Assembly: GCF_900403705.1 (NCBI RefSeq)
Contig: NZ_OUNR01000012.1
Location: forward strand, 62,001 to 126,000
Reading direction: 5' to 3'
Source of the DNA: Nitrospira lenta
Lineage (GTDB): Bacteria > Nitrospirota > Nitrospiria > Nitrospirales > Nitrospiraceae
Length of the DNA stretch: 64,000 nucleotides
Shown: positions 8,050-17,200 of the stretch, piece after piece
Numbering within the stretch: the first letter of the stretch is position 1
Layout of the letters: each line of letters begins with the position of its first letter
The notes under the pieces: model-generated
The model's database searches: none
What the model was told of the DNA's origin: nothing
What the model saw: only the letters and a program-made list of their open reading frames with translations
Made by a program: the position numbers and the translations under genes

Positions 8050-9336
8050 TCACTCCTGCGCGGCAGCCATGCCGCGCCGTTCATCCACCCCGACAAACAC
8101 CGCCAATCCGACGAGAAAAAACAGCGTCATCGAAAGCACGGCCCAGCGCTGGCTACCGGTCCAGGCCGTCACTTCTCCGTAGACGATCGGCCCCAGAATC
8201 GCGGCGAATTTCCCCGCCACCGAAAAGAAACCGAAAAATTCCCCCTGATGCCCCAACGGCGTAAACCGTCCAAGCAGCGTGCGGCTGACCGATTGATTGG
8301 CGCCGAGCGCCGCGCCGGCCACCAGCCCAAGTAGATAAAATTGTCCGTGCGTCTGGACCGCCGCCGCACCAATCACCACACCGATCCAGAGCACCAAGGT
8401 CACCGTGATCGACCGGACGGCTCCCATTCGATCCGCCACAAATCCGAATCCGACGGAACCCAGCCCGGCCGTGATCTGCGTCACGAGGAAATAGATAATC
8501 AGATCGCCCGGCGTGAAGTCCAGGACTTTGTTTGCAAAGATGCCCGACGCCACGATGACCGTATTGATCGCATCCGAATAGAGCAGATAGGCGATGAAAT
8601 AGCGCCGGAGATCTCGATAGGCCGACAGACGGCGGGCCGTGTCGCGCAGCTGCCGCATCACCGCACGCCACACCGTCAGGCCGTCAGGAAGAGCGCGAGG
8701 CTGAGCCCGTTCGTGCAAATACAGAAACGTCGGCAGGGTCGCACTCAGAAAGAATACCGCCGTCACGACAAAACTCAACCGATACGACGCGAGATTGGTG
8801 TCGGCAAAACCACCGGCGAGAAACGGGTAGGCCAGCGCCAGAGACAGCAGCCCCCCGGCGTAGCCGAATCCCCAGCCATAGCCGGACAGGCGGCCCATCC
8901 GCTGCGGCGGAACCAGCTCCACCAGAAATGCGCTACAGAAGACAAACCCCACGTCGAATCCGATATTGGCAATCCCGAAGATGAGCAATCCCAGCATCAC
9001 GTCGCCGCGATGCACGAACCATAAGAGCGCGGTGCTGAACACGCAAAGAAGGGTCGAGACGATGAGTACCCGCCGCTTGATCGCACGAATATCCGCCAGC
9101 GCACCTAGGACAGGGGACACCAGCGCCACGACCAGCATCGACAGCGCATACCCCCAAAACCAAAGTCGTTCGGCCATACCTGGCGGGGACACATCGGCAG
9201 CCACCACCTGGACGAAATAGACACTGTACGCTACTGTCACGATCAGGGTCGAAAAGGAGGAGTTCGCAAAATCGTAGAAGCACCAGGCCCAGAGCTCTCG
9301 ACGACCGGCTGGGAAGGGAGGAGGCGGGGGATTCAC
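8050..9336 (-). CDS. MFS transporter, UMF1/Atg22-like
   Basis: A 428-aa inner-membrane protein with about 12 transmembrane segments. The start (ELWAWCFYDFANSSFSTLIVTVAYSVYF) is the signature of the UMF1 family, related to the yeast vacuolar exporter Atg22. The second half carries the family's GLxxGxxxGANQSVSRTLLGRFTP motif. Bacterial substrates are unknown; amino acids are a guess from Atg22. Its ATG overlaps the nagZ stop by four bases (ATGA), so the two are translationally coupled and transport of a cell-wall recycling product is conceivable. Confidence 0.85.
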   Translation of the reverse strand: MNPPPPPFPAGRRELWAWCFYDFANSSFSTLIVTVAYSVYFVQVVAADVSPPGMAERLWFWGYALSMLVVALVSPVLGALADIRAIKRRVLIVSTLLCVFSTALLWFVHRGDVMLGLLIFGIANIGFDVGFVFCSAFLVELVPPQRMGRLSGYGWGFGYAGGLLSLALAYPFLAGGFADTNLASYRLSFVVTAVFFLSATLPTFLYLHERAQPRALPDGLTVWRAVMRQLRDTARRLSAYRDLRRYFIAYLLYSDAINTVIVASGIFANKVLDFTPGDLIIYFLVTQITAGLGSVGFGFVADRMGAVRSITVTLVLWIGVVIGAAAVQTHGQFYLLGLVAGAALGANQSVSRTLLGRFTPLGHQGEFFGFFSVAGKFAAILGPIVYGEVTAWTGSQRWAVLSMTLFFLVGLAVFVGVDERRGMAAAQE

Positions 9337-10436
9337 ACCGTGGCTTTCGCCAGTCGTTCACGGGCCTGATGGATGGAACGAAGCAACACGTGATGACTCC
9401 GGCACCCAACAATCAGCTTGGCATCGGAGATCACAACCGGTTTGTACGGAGCCAGGAACCGCCGCTTCAATCCGGCAATCCTGACCAGGGACTGCTCCAG
9501 CCGTTCGATACTGATCGACCCGTCAGCGACGGCGCTGTCTACCGCGGTGATCGCCGCAATTTCCCGATTGCGATCCTTACAGATCAACGGCATATCACAA
9601 CCGGCTTGGATGGCGCGCACCGTCGCTTCTTCAATTCCATAGTGATCGATAATCGCGTGCATCTCCAGATCGTCAGTCAGCACCACGCCGTCATACCGCA
9701 GCTCGCCCCGCAGAAATTCCGTGATGATGGTCGGAGAGAGCGTCGCCGGCTTTTGATCGTCCAGCGCGCGATAGAGCACATGGGCCGTCATCAGCGTTGC
9801 CACTCCGTGAGCCGTGGCATGCCGGAACGGTGGGAATTCGATCTGCTCCAACCGCTCCTTCGATGCCTCCACCACCGGCAATTCTTTGTGTGAGTCCACC
9901 GTCGTATCGCCGTGCCCGGGGAAATGCTTTCCGCAGGCGACCACACGATTGTCCTGCAATCCGCCCACCGTCGCCAAACCCAACTCGCAGACCGGACCGG
10001 GCGTCGACCCGAAAGCCCGATCGCCGATCACGGGGTTGGCAGGATTGCTGTTCACATCCAGCACCGGCGACATGTTCATGTTGATCCCGACAGCCCTAAG
10101 CTCCTTCGCAATCGTCGCCGCCGCCGCATAGGCCAGCTCCGACGAATTGCATTTCCCCAACACCTCGCAGGGAGGGAATATCGTGAAACTCTTCGGCAGC
10201 CGCGAGACCCGTCCGCCTTCTTGATCGATCGAAATCAACAAGGGCGAATGAGGGCTGCAGGCCTGCAAGGCGTTGGTCAACTCGACGATCTGCTCGATCG
10301 ATTCAAGATTGCGCGAGAAGAGAATCACCCCGCCCGGTTTATACTCCTTGATGAATGCCGCCAGATCGGGCGTCACCGAGGTCCCCTCGAACCCCACCAT
10401 GAACAACTGGCCGATTTTTTCGCGCGACATGAGCAT
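9333..10436 (-). CDS. nagZ: beta-N-acetylhexosaminidase (GH3)
   Basis: A 367-aa GH3 enzyme of the NagZ type. The KHFPGHGDTTVDSHKELP signature includes the His-Asp pair that acts as general acid/base in NagZ, and VLTDDLEM contains the catalytic nucleophile Asp. NagZ removes N-acetylglucosamine from GlcNAc-anhydroMurNAc peptides during peptidoglycan recycling, in the cytoplasm; no signal peptide is seen here. An ATG at 10436 has GAGGG upstream, and 10430 is the alternative. The gene sits between pepA and the MFS gene, sharing four bases with the latter. Confidence 0.92.
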   Translation of the reverse strand: MLMSREKIGQLFMVGFEGTSVTPDLAAFIKEYKPGGVILFSRNLESIEQIVELTNALQACSPHSPLLISIDQEGGRVSRLPKSFTIFPPCEVLGKCNSSELAYAAAATIAKELRAVGINMNMSPVLDVNSNPANPVIGDRAFGSTPGPVCELGLATVGGLQDNRVVACGKHFPGHGDTTVDSHKELPVVEASKERLEQIEFPPFRHATAHGVATLMTAHVLYRALDDQKPATLSPTIITEFLRGELRYDGVVLTDDLEMHAIIDHYGIEEATVRAIQAGCDMPLICKDRNREIAAITAVDSAVADGSISIERLEQSLVRIAGLKRRFLAPYKPVVISDAKLIVGCRSHHVLLRSIHQARERLAKATV

Positions 10437-10457
10437 GAGCCGTATCCCTCAGCCGGA

Positions 10458-11966
10458 TTAGAGTGTCCGATCGATCAAATACTGAATCAGCAATCTGGTA
10501 CCAATCCCAGAAGGTCCTTTGGGAACATAGGCCCGCTCCCGTTCGCTCCAGTCCGTGCTGGCGATATCCAGATGGACCCAGGGACAGTCGCCGACAAACT
10601 TGCTCAAAAATAGTGCAGCCGTGATCATCCCGCCCCCACGGCCCCCGATGTTGCGCATATCCGCCACATCGCTGCGCAGCTGCTCGAAGTATTCATCCCA
10701 AAGCGGCATTTCCCACACCCGCTCGCCCGCGCGCAAGCCGGCCTTCCGCACCGACTCCTTCACGCTGGCATCGGTCCCGAACATCCCGATGGCAAATTGT
10801 CCGAGCGCCACCACACAGGCGCCCGTGAGCGTCGCAATATCGATCAACGCCGCCGGCTTGTAGCGGGTCGCATAGGCCAGCGCATCAGCCAGAATCAGAC
10901 GGCCTTCCGCATCGGTATTCTGCACTTCGACCGTCTTTCCGGAGAGTGTCGTGACGACGTCGCCCGGCTTCATCGCCCGGCCGCCCGGCATATTCTCCGC
11001 CACCGGCAGAATGCTGATCAGATGCAGCGGCAGCTTCAACCGCGCGGCCGCGCGGATCGAGGCCAGCACCTCGGCGCCGCCGGTCATGTCCGCCTTCATA
11101 TGCTCCATGTTCTCCGCCGGCTTGAGGGAAATACCGCCGGTATCGAACGTGATCGTCTTCCCCACCAGCACCACCGGACGCTCATCCTTCTTTTTTGATC
11201 CCTTGTATTCGAGGATGATGAACTTCGGCGGCTCGTGGCTGCCTTGCGCCACGCCCAGCAACGCCCCCATACCCAGTTTTTCAATATCTTTCCGCTCCAG
11301 GATCTTCAACGTCAGCGACTGCTCTTTGGCAATCGCTTTCGCCTCATTCGCAATCCTGGTCGGCGTCATGACATTCGACGGATGGTTGCACAGATCCCGC
11401 ACCAGCACTGCAGCTTCCGCCGTTGCCACACCGCGCCGGATGCCTTCGGCAATCGCCTTGAGCTCACTCGTTTGCGCCGCCAGGAACGAGAGCCCGTTCA
11501 CCTCTTTTCCCGATACGCCTTCGCTCCGATAGGCCGTGAATTGATAGCTACCCAAAATGGCCCCCTCCGCCATCGCCTGCGCGACCTCAACGGGAGATGC
11601 ACCCGGCGGAGTCACAGACGGAACAGCCACCGTGAAGAAGCCGGCCTTCGCCTGGCGCACGCGCTTCACCGCATGCCCCATGGCCTGCCGCAGCTGATCC
11701 ACCGTCACATCCTTCTCTTTCCCCAACCCCACCAGCAGAATCCGCTTGGCGGGCACTTTGCCCTGCGTATGCACCAGCACAAGCTCATTGGCCTTGCCTT
11801 CAAATTCTTTCGACCGCACCAACTCCTGCAACGCCCCGTTCATCGATTTATCGATTACCGTCGCCTGTTTCGAAAATATGCCACCCTCGCAATGGGTCAA
11901 GACCAACACTTCCGTCGATTCCGTCTCCACACGCCCGGCCCGTGCATCTACCCGCATGATCTTCAT
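10458..11966 (-). CDS. pepA: leucyl aminopeptidase (M17)
   Basis: A 502-aa cytosol aminopeptidase. The C-terminal catalytic domain has VGKTITFDTGGISLKP and the diagnostic NTDAEGRL, which hold the Lys, Asp and Glu residues binding two metal ions. It releases N-terminal residues from peptides; family members can also bind DNA in some bacteria. The ATG at 11966 lies 7 bases after GAAGGAG; the upstream ATG at 11972 has no spacing from this site, so it is less likely. It is upstream of nagZ by 21 bases. Confidence 0.95.
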   Translation of the reverse strand: MKIMRVDARAGRVETESTEVLVLTHCEGGIFSKQATVIDKSMNGALQELVRSKEFEGKANELVLVHTQGKVPAKRILLVGLGKEKDVTVDQLRQAMGHAVKRVRQAKAGFFTVAVPSVTPPGASPVEVAQAMAEGAILGSYQFTAYRSEGVSGKEVNGLSFLAAQTSELKAIAEGIRRGVATAEAAVLVRDLCNHPSNVMTPTRIANEAKAIAKEQSLTLKILERKDIEKLGMGALLGVAQGSHEPPKFIILEYKGSKKKDERPVVLVGKTITFDTGGISLKPAENMEHMKADMTGGAEVLASIRAAARLKLPLHLISILPVAENMPGGRAMKPGDVVTTLSGKTVEVQNTDAEGRLILADALAYATRYKPAALIDIATLTGACVVALGQFAIGMFGTDASVKESVRKAGLRAGERVWEMPLWDEYFEQLRSDVADMRNIGGRGGGMITAALFLSKFVGDCPWVHLDIASTDWSERERAYVPKGPSGIGTRLLIQYLIDRTL

Positions 11967-12017
11967 TCCCATCTCCTTCTATAGTCGTCGTGCGCGATAC
12001 GCTGAACGACACATTCG

Positions 12018-12686
12018 TCACACGCCCCGCATATCCGGGGCCCAGATATATTTATGCATTTGCAATTGAAACCTGACTGAGAGCCGATCCGCCAGTATCC
12101 ACTCCGCAAGAGCGCGAAGATCCAGCGACCCGAAGACCGGACTGAACAACACGGGACAGCGATCCGCGAGACGATATTGCGCCACCATACCGCGCGCCCA
12201 CTCATAATCCTCGCGCGACGCCAGGACAAACTTCGCCTCGTCCTTTGCGGTCAGATAGTCGAGATTCGGCCAATGCATCCGATCCGTCATCCCGCTCCCC
12301 GGACATTTGACGTCCAGAATGAGTTTCGCCCGTCGATCGACCGGCTGCACGTCGATCGCACCGCTGGTTTCGATCAAGACGGTATAGCCGGCATCGCACA
12401 GACGAGCAATCAGCGGAAGCGCCGCCGGCTGCGCGAGTGGCTCACCGCCGGTGACTTCAACCAGCTGGCAGCCATACGCTCGAATGGTGCTTAGGATCTC
12501 GTCAATGGAGAACGTCGTCCCGCCATAGAAACTATACTCGGTATCGCACCAGGTACAACGGAGCGGACAACCCGTGAGCCGAACGAAGACGCAGGGCTGC
12601 CCCGCATACGTCGACTCGCCTTGGATGCTATGAAAAATTTCCGTCACCCGGAGCGGCTGTTCCTGGGTTTGGAGGGGAGCAGTCAT
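12018..12686 (-). CDS. queE: 7-carboxy-7-deazaguanine synthase (radical SAM)
   Basis: A 222-aa radical SAM enzyme of queuosine/7-deazapurine synthesis. It converts carboxy-tetrahydropterin to 7-carboxy-7-deazaguanine. The 4Fe-4S motif CPLRCTWC and the QGEST start are visible, followed by VEVTGGEPLAQ, the SAM-binding GGE motif. Its ATG overlaps the stop of the HAD phosphatase gene (ATGA). No queC, queD or queF is in the window, so the rest of the pathway lies elsewhere. Confidence 0.93.
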   Translation of the reverse strand: MTAPLQTQEQPLRVTEIFHSIQGESTYAGQPCVFVRLTGCPLRCTWCDTEYSFYGGTTFSIDEILSTIRAYGCQLVEVTGGEPLAQPAALPLIARLCDAGYTVLIETSGAIDVQPVDRRAKLILDVKCPGSGMTDRMHWPNLDYLTAKDEAKFVLASREDYEWARGMVAQYRLADRCPVLFSPVFGSLDLRALAEWILADRLSVRFQLQMHKYIWAPDMRGV

Positions 12687-13372
12687 CGCCAGGACACCAC
12701 CGGCCAGCCGTGGCGGCGAGCCACGCGGTCCATGCCGCGAATCGGGTTCACCACAGTCGGATGCCCCACGGCACCCAAGACAGCCTGATCTCCCGGACTA
12801 TCGCCGTAGGCAAAGCAGGCCGCGAGATCCAATTCCAATTCCCGCACAAGCCGGTGCACATGGGTGAGCTTCCCATCGCCGTACGGCAGCGGAGGAACCA
12901 CCTGTCCCGTATAGACGCCCTCCATCTGTTCCAACTGACTGGCAATACACCGATCGACTTGCAGGGATTCGGCGATGGGCTCCATCAGAAAATCGAGCGA
13001 CCCCGTCAGGAGAATCACCAGATGCCCCGCACTCCGATGTCGCTCAATCGCCGTCATGGCTGCGGGACACACCCGCGGGCAGAGGGCTTCACGGCAAAAT
13101 TCTTCACCAAGCGACTCAATGACTTGCGCCGGCTTTCCCGCCAGATACAACTTGCGTTCACGCAGCGGTTGCAGCGACAGCGACGGAAGATGCCGCAACC
13201 ACCAGGCCACGCTTGCACGGGCTTCCGGCCAACCGACCACTCCACGCTGCCGGAGCCAACGAAAAAATCCCACCTCGCTGGCTTCGCCGGGCAAAAGCGT
13301 ATTGTCGACGTCGAAAAATGCGGCGATCGGCGTGGCCACACGACGTTGGGAGGCGGAGGAAGTGACCGACAT
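12683..13372 (-). CDS. HAD-superfamily IB phosphatase
   Basis: A 229-aa SerB-like hydrolase. The motifs are FFDVDNTLLPG (nucleophile Asp and acid/base Asp), LLTGS (motif II Thr/Ser) and AYGDSPGD (motif IV acids binding Mg). The cap is inserted after motif I, as in HAD-IB. Family members dephosphorylate phosphoserine, phospholipid-type or other small substrates; the substrate cannot be assigned. It is the first gene of the minus-strand string and overlaps queE by four bases. Confidence 0.85.
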   Translation of the reverse strand: MSVTSSASQRRVATPIAAFFDVDNTLLPGEASEVGFFRWLRQRGVVGWPEARASVAWWLRHLPSLSLQPLRERKLYLAGKPAQVIESLGEEFCREALCPRVCPAAMTAIERHRSAGHLVILLTGSLDFLMEPIAESLQVDRCIASQLEQMEGVYTGQVVPPLPYGDGKLTHVHRLVRELELDLAACFAYGDSPGDQAVLGAVGHPTVVNPIRGMDRVARRHGWPVVSWR

Positions 13373-13453
13373 GGTGCAGGCGATCTCCTCGACGGAAGGA
13401 AACAGGGGAACATCAGCGTGAAAGTGGGGCGATTCTACCGGACGTCTCCTTTA

Positions 13454-13483
13454 TTGACAAGAATTTTGCCCTACTTCTATAAT
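13454..13483 (+). promoter_or_regulatory. consensus sigma70 promoter upstream of tRNA-Leu
   Basis: TTGACA (13454-13459) and TATAAT (13478-13483) are both perfect, with an 18-base spacer. The only gene downstream on this strand before 14208 is tRNA-Leu(GAG), about 165 bases away, so the element at 13525-13648 would be part of the tRNA precursor's leader. Confidence 0.75.
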
Positions 13484-13524
13484 GCGCCTCCCTCAGGCCT
13501 TCCTCGTTGTTCGATGGCCGAGCT

Positions 13525-13648
13525 GCAGGATGCTCAAAAAGCTTTCCAGCAAGGCCGCAACGAGTGAGGAGACGACGCGTACTGGATGCGTACGTGGAGT
13601 CTCCGAACGATGTGAGAACGAAGCTGGAAGGCTTTTTCAGCATCCTAC
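13525..13648 (+). repeat. palindromic interspersed element (REP/MITE-like)
   Basis: Two 23-base arms (13528-13550 and 13623-13645) are inverted copies that match at 21 of 23 positions. The arms read GGATGCTCAAAAAG... and ...GCTTTTTCAGCATCC; the 72 bases between hold AAGGCCGCAACGAG and a smaller palindromic core around GCGTACTGGATGCGTACG. There is no ORF. I recall very similar hairpin elements scattered in Nitrospira genomes, but only one copy is in this window, so the repeat status rests on memory. Strand is nominal. Confidence 0.6.
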
Positions 13649-13654
13649 CCGGTA

Positions 13655-13738
13655 GCCGAAGTGGTGAAATGGCAGACACGCACGTTTGAGGGGCGTGTGG
13701 CGCAAGCCGTGCGGGTTCAAGTCCCGCCTTCGGCACCA
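13655..13738 (+). tRNA. tRNA-Leu(GAG)
   Basis: A class II tRNA with a 7-bp acceptor stem (GCCGAAG/CTTCGGC), anticodon loop TTGAGGG with anticodon GAG, a variable arm, the GGTTCAAGTCC T-arm and an encoded CCA (13736-13738). It reads CUC/CUU leucine codons. Confidence 0.93.
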
Positions 13739-14207
13739 AATTTATATTCCCTCCTTAATACTCCTCCGCTGTGAGTACTCGAAAGCCACGCTCCCAATTC
13801 ACACAACAGCGCGACCGATGGATGTGCGCCTCAGCCTCAGTCATGTTCATCCATCCGGCCAACGGAATCCTGATTCGCTCAATACGGTCTGAGCCACGCC
13901 CGGTCATGCTTTGCCCGACCCATTTGGATCTAGACATTTAGAGGCGGTCCATAGGACACTACCGGAGGATGCTACCGGCTTCGGCCTCCTGATTCAGAAT
14001 CACCATGTGGGAGTGTGCGATGCGGTTTCCGCAATCCGATCTGCACCCACCGCTCTGGATATCTCGTTGCTCCCCCTCCAATTGGGACAGGCCCCCGATG
14101 AACCGTGGATTTACTCCATTGATTCACAACGGGGCACATGAGAAAACTCCCCTAGGCCAATCGCAGCACACACGTTCCATCCGCATCACCTGGCAAGGAG
14201 CCGCGCT
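13739..14207. other. intergenic region, 469 bases, no convincing gene
   Basis: No RNA gene or strong promoter is seen. A minus-strand ORF of 60 codons (13755-13937; ends RGFRVLTAEEY) looks protein-like in composition but has no ribosome binding site. A plus-strand ORF (13911-14141) also lacks one. The last bases hold a good Shine-Dalgarno (AAGGAG) for the kinase gene at 14208. Confidence 0.4.
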
Positions 14208-17200
14208 ATGAGTGGGACCGGACACCTTCCCGAGCTGGAATCGTTGCGCTCACAGGTCGCCGACCTCGCGCGAGAATTGGCCGAGCGGGATCAGGCCACG
14301 CAGACCAGGCAGCAGGGACTCGACAGCGAGTTGCAGGGCCTCCGTCAACAAGCAGACCTCCTACAAGCCATTATGGAAGGGACCGCCGCCGACACGGGCG
14401 ATGATTTCTTTGCCTCCCTCGCCATGCAGCTCACGTCCACGCTGCGCATGCAATACACGATCATTGGGGAGGTGCTCGAACGCACCCCCGCACGCATCCG
14501 CACCCTCGCAGTCTCCTCAGGAGGAACCCTTCTTGATAATTTCGAGTACGACCTCGCGCCGGCTCCATGTGGAACCGGACTGACCGAATCATTCTGGTGT
14601 TTCGAGCAAGGCGTCCAAGCGCTGTTCCCGAACTTTCCCCCGCTGGCGGCGATGGGAGTGGAAAGCCACTCAGGGGTGTCCATACGAGACAAACAAGGGA
14701 AGGTCGTGGGCCTCATCGTGGTCATGGACACCAAACCCATCGCCCATCGGGAGCGGCTGCAGACGCTGCTCCGGGTGTTTGCCCCGCGTGTGGCAGCGGA
14801 ACTCCAGCGCACGCAGGCCGAAGCAGCGCGGGATGAAGCTGAGCACCGGCTCCGTTTCACGCAGTTTGCGGTCGATCACGCCGTGGACGGCGTCTTGTGG
14901 GCCGATGAATCGAGACGATTTATCTATGCCAACGATGCCGTATGCCGGTCGCTGGGCTATTCACGGGACGAACTCCTGAGCCTCCGCATCGCCGATATTG
15001 CCCCGTACCATGATCCCGAATGTTTTCAGCGCCGGCTCGATGAAATCAAGCAGGGCGGAGCGGCCATCTACGAGTCCGTTCACCGCCGCAAGGACGGGAC
15101 GGTATTTCCCGTTGAAACCTCAGTGACCTATCTTGAACATGAAGGGAACGGCTATACGTGCGGGATCATCCGGGATATCACGGCGCGACAGCGCATCGAA
15201 CACGAACGGTCGCTGGCCCTCGCCGATCTCCAAAATATCACGGAGACCGTTCCCGACATTATGTTTACCCTCGATACCGGCGGCAACCTGATCCGCTGGA
15301 ATGGTCGCCTCATCGCCGTCACGGGATACCGACCGGAGGAACTCCTCAACAAACCTGCGCTGGCGTTTGTCCCCGTTGAAGAACGGGCGCAGACCGCCGA
15401 GGCAATTCAGCAGGCGTTCATGGAGGGACATGCTGAACTCGACGGGCATCTTCTGACACGCACCGGACACACCATTCCGTATCATTGGACCGGCGCGGTA
15501 CTCAGGGATTCGTCCGGCCAGATCATCGGCATCACCGGAATCGGACGGGATGTCTCGGAACGCACAGAAGCAGCCGAGTCCTTACACCATCAGCGCCAAC
15601 ATCTCCTGGAGGCCCAGGCACTGGCTCATTTAGGCAGTTGGGAATGGGATATAGAGAGCGGGGAGACCAATTGGTCGGAGGAGCAATTCCGCATTTTCGG
15701 GCATGAGCCGGGCGCTATCGCCGTCACCTACGACACGTTTTTGGCCGCGCTGCTGCCTGACGATCACGACCGCGTGCTGGCGGCTGTCAATGACGCCTTG
15801 CTCGGGAAATCCCCGCTCGATCTGGAATGCCGAATCGTCAGACCGAACGGGGACATTCGCGTCATTCACATGCGCGCAGACGTCCAGCGCGATGCCACCG
15901 CACATCCGATCGGCATGGCAGGAACCGCCCTCGACATCACCGCGCGCACGCACACAGAAGAAGCGCTCCGGACCAGCGAAGAACGCTGGCACCTGGCGGT
16001 GCAAGGGAGCAATGACGGGATCTGGGACTGGAACATCCACGCCGGAGAGATCTTCTTTTCAGCCCGATGGAAAGCCATGCGCGGCTTCGCAGACCATGAA
16101 GTGCGCAACCACATCGACGAGTGGCGCAGCCGTATCCATCCCGACGATCTGGACCATGTGCTCCAGAGCATCGACCGCTATTTGACCAAACAGACCTCCG
16201 CCTTTTGCGAAGAGTACCGGGTCCAGCGCAAAGACGGATCCTACATGTGGATCCTGGATCGCGGCGTGGCCCTCTGGGCAGAGGACGGTACCCCGGTCCG
16301 TATGACTGGCTCGGAATCGGATGTGACCGATCGCAAATTGATGGAACAAGCCCTGTGTGCAAGCGAAACGCGCTTTGCGTCATTTATGACGCATCTGCCG
16401 GGCGCCGCGTTTATCAAAGATGCCGCCGGACGCCACATATTTGCAAACCAGGGCTTCGAACAGGTCCTCGGCTTGAAACGCAACGACTGGTACCTCAAGA
16501 CCAATGAGGAGCTGTTCCCTCCCCCCATCGCCGCGGTACTCAGCCAGCACGATCAGGCGCTCAGAATGCAGGAGCACCCCCTGGAAATCGTCGAAACGAC
16601 GCTCCACAAAAACGAGACTCGCCACTGGCTGGTCAAGAAATACAAAATCCCAAGCGAATCGACGAGTCCAGGATTCATCGGTGGAATCGCGATCGACATT
16701 ACCGAACGCAAACAGGCCGAAGCGGCACTCGTGGCGAGCGAAGAACAGCTGCGCTTGGCGATAGAGGGCTCCACCGATGCCCTCTGGGACGCCCGCGTAG
16801 GTACCGACCATCACTGGACCGATCCCGCTGTCCACTTGTGGTGGTCGCCCCGGATCCGCCAGTGGTTACAGCTCTCCGACGCAGAACGCTTTACCACCGT
16901 AGGCGAGTGGGCGGCCCGATTGCATCCCGATGACACCGCGCCGGTCATGGCCGCGCTTGCCGCGCACGTTGAAGGCCACCACGCTCCCTATGATATCGAG
17001 TATCGCCTACGGACAAACGACGACACGTACCTCTGGGTCCGCGGCCGTGGCCAGGCTCAGTGGGACGAGCAGGGCCGCCCCTTCCGCATGTCCGGCTCCT
17101 GTCAGGACATTACCGCCCGCAAGCAAGCCGACATGGCGCTTCGGGAAAATGAAGCGCGGACCCGTGCTATTCTTGAAACCGCGTTGGATGCCGTCATCTC

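Noticed and set aside
13413-13739. Minus-strand ORF of 108 codons
   Set aside because: It is the antisense of tRNA-Leu(GAG) and of the palindromic element; its start (VPKAGLEPARL) is the common antisense-tRNA artefact.
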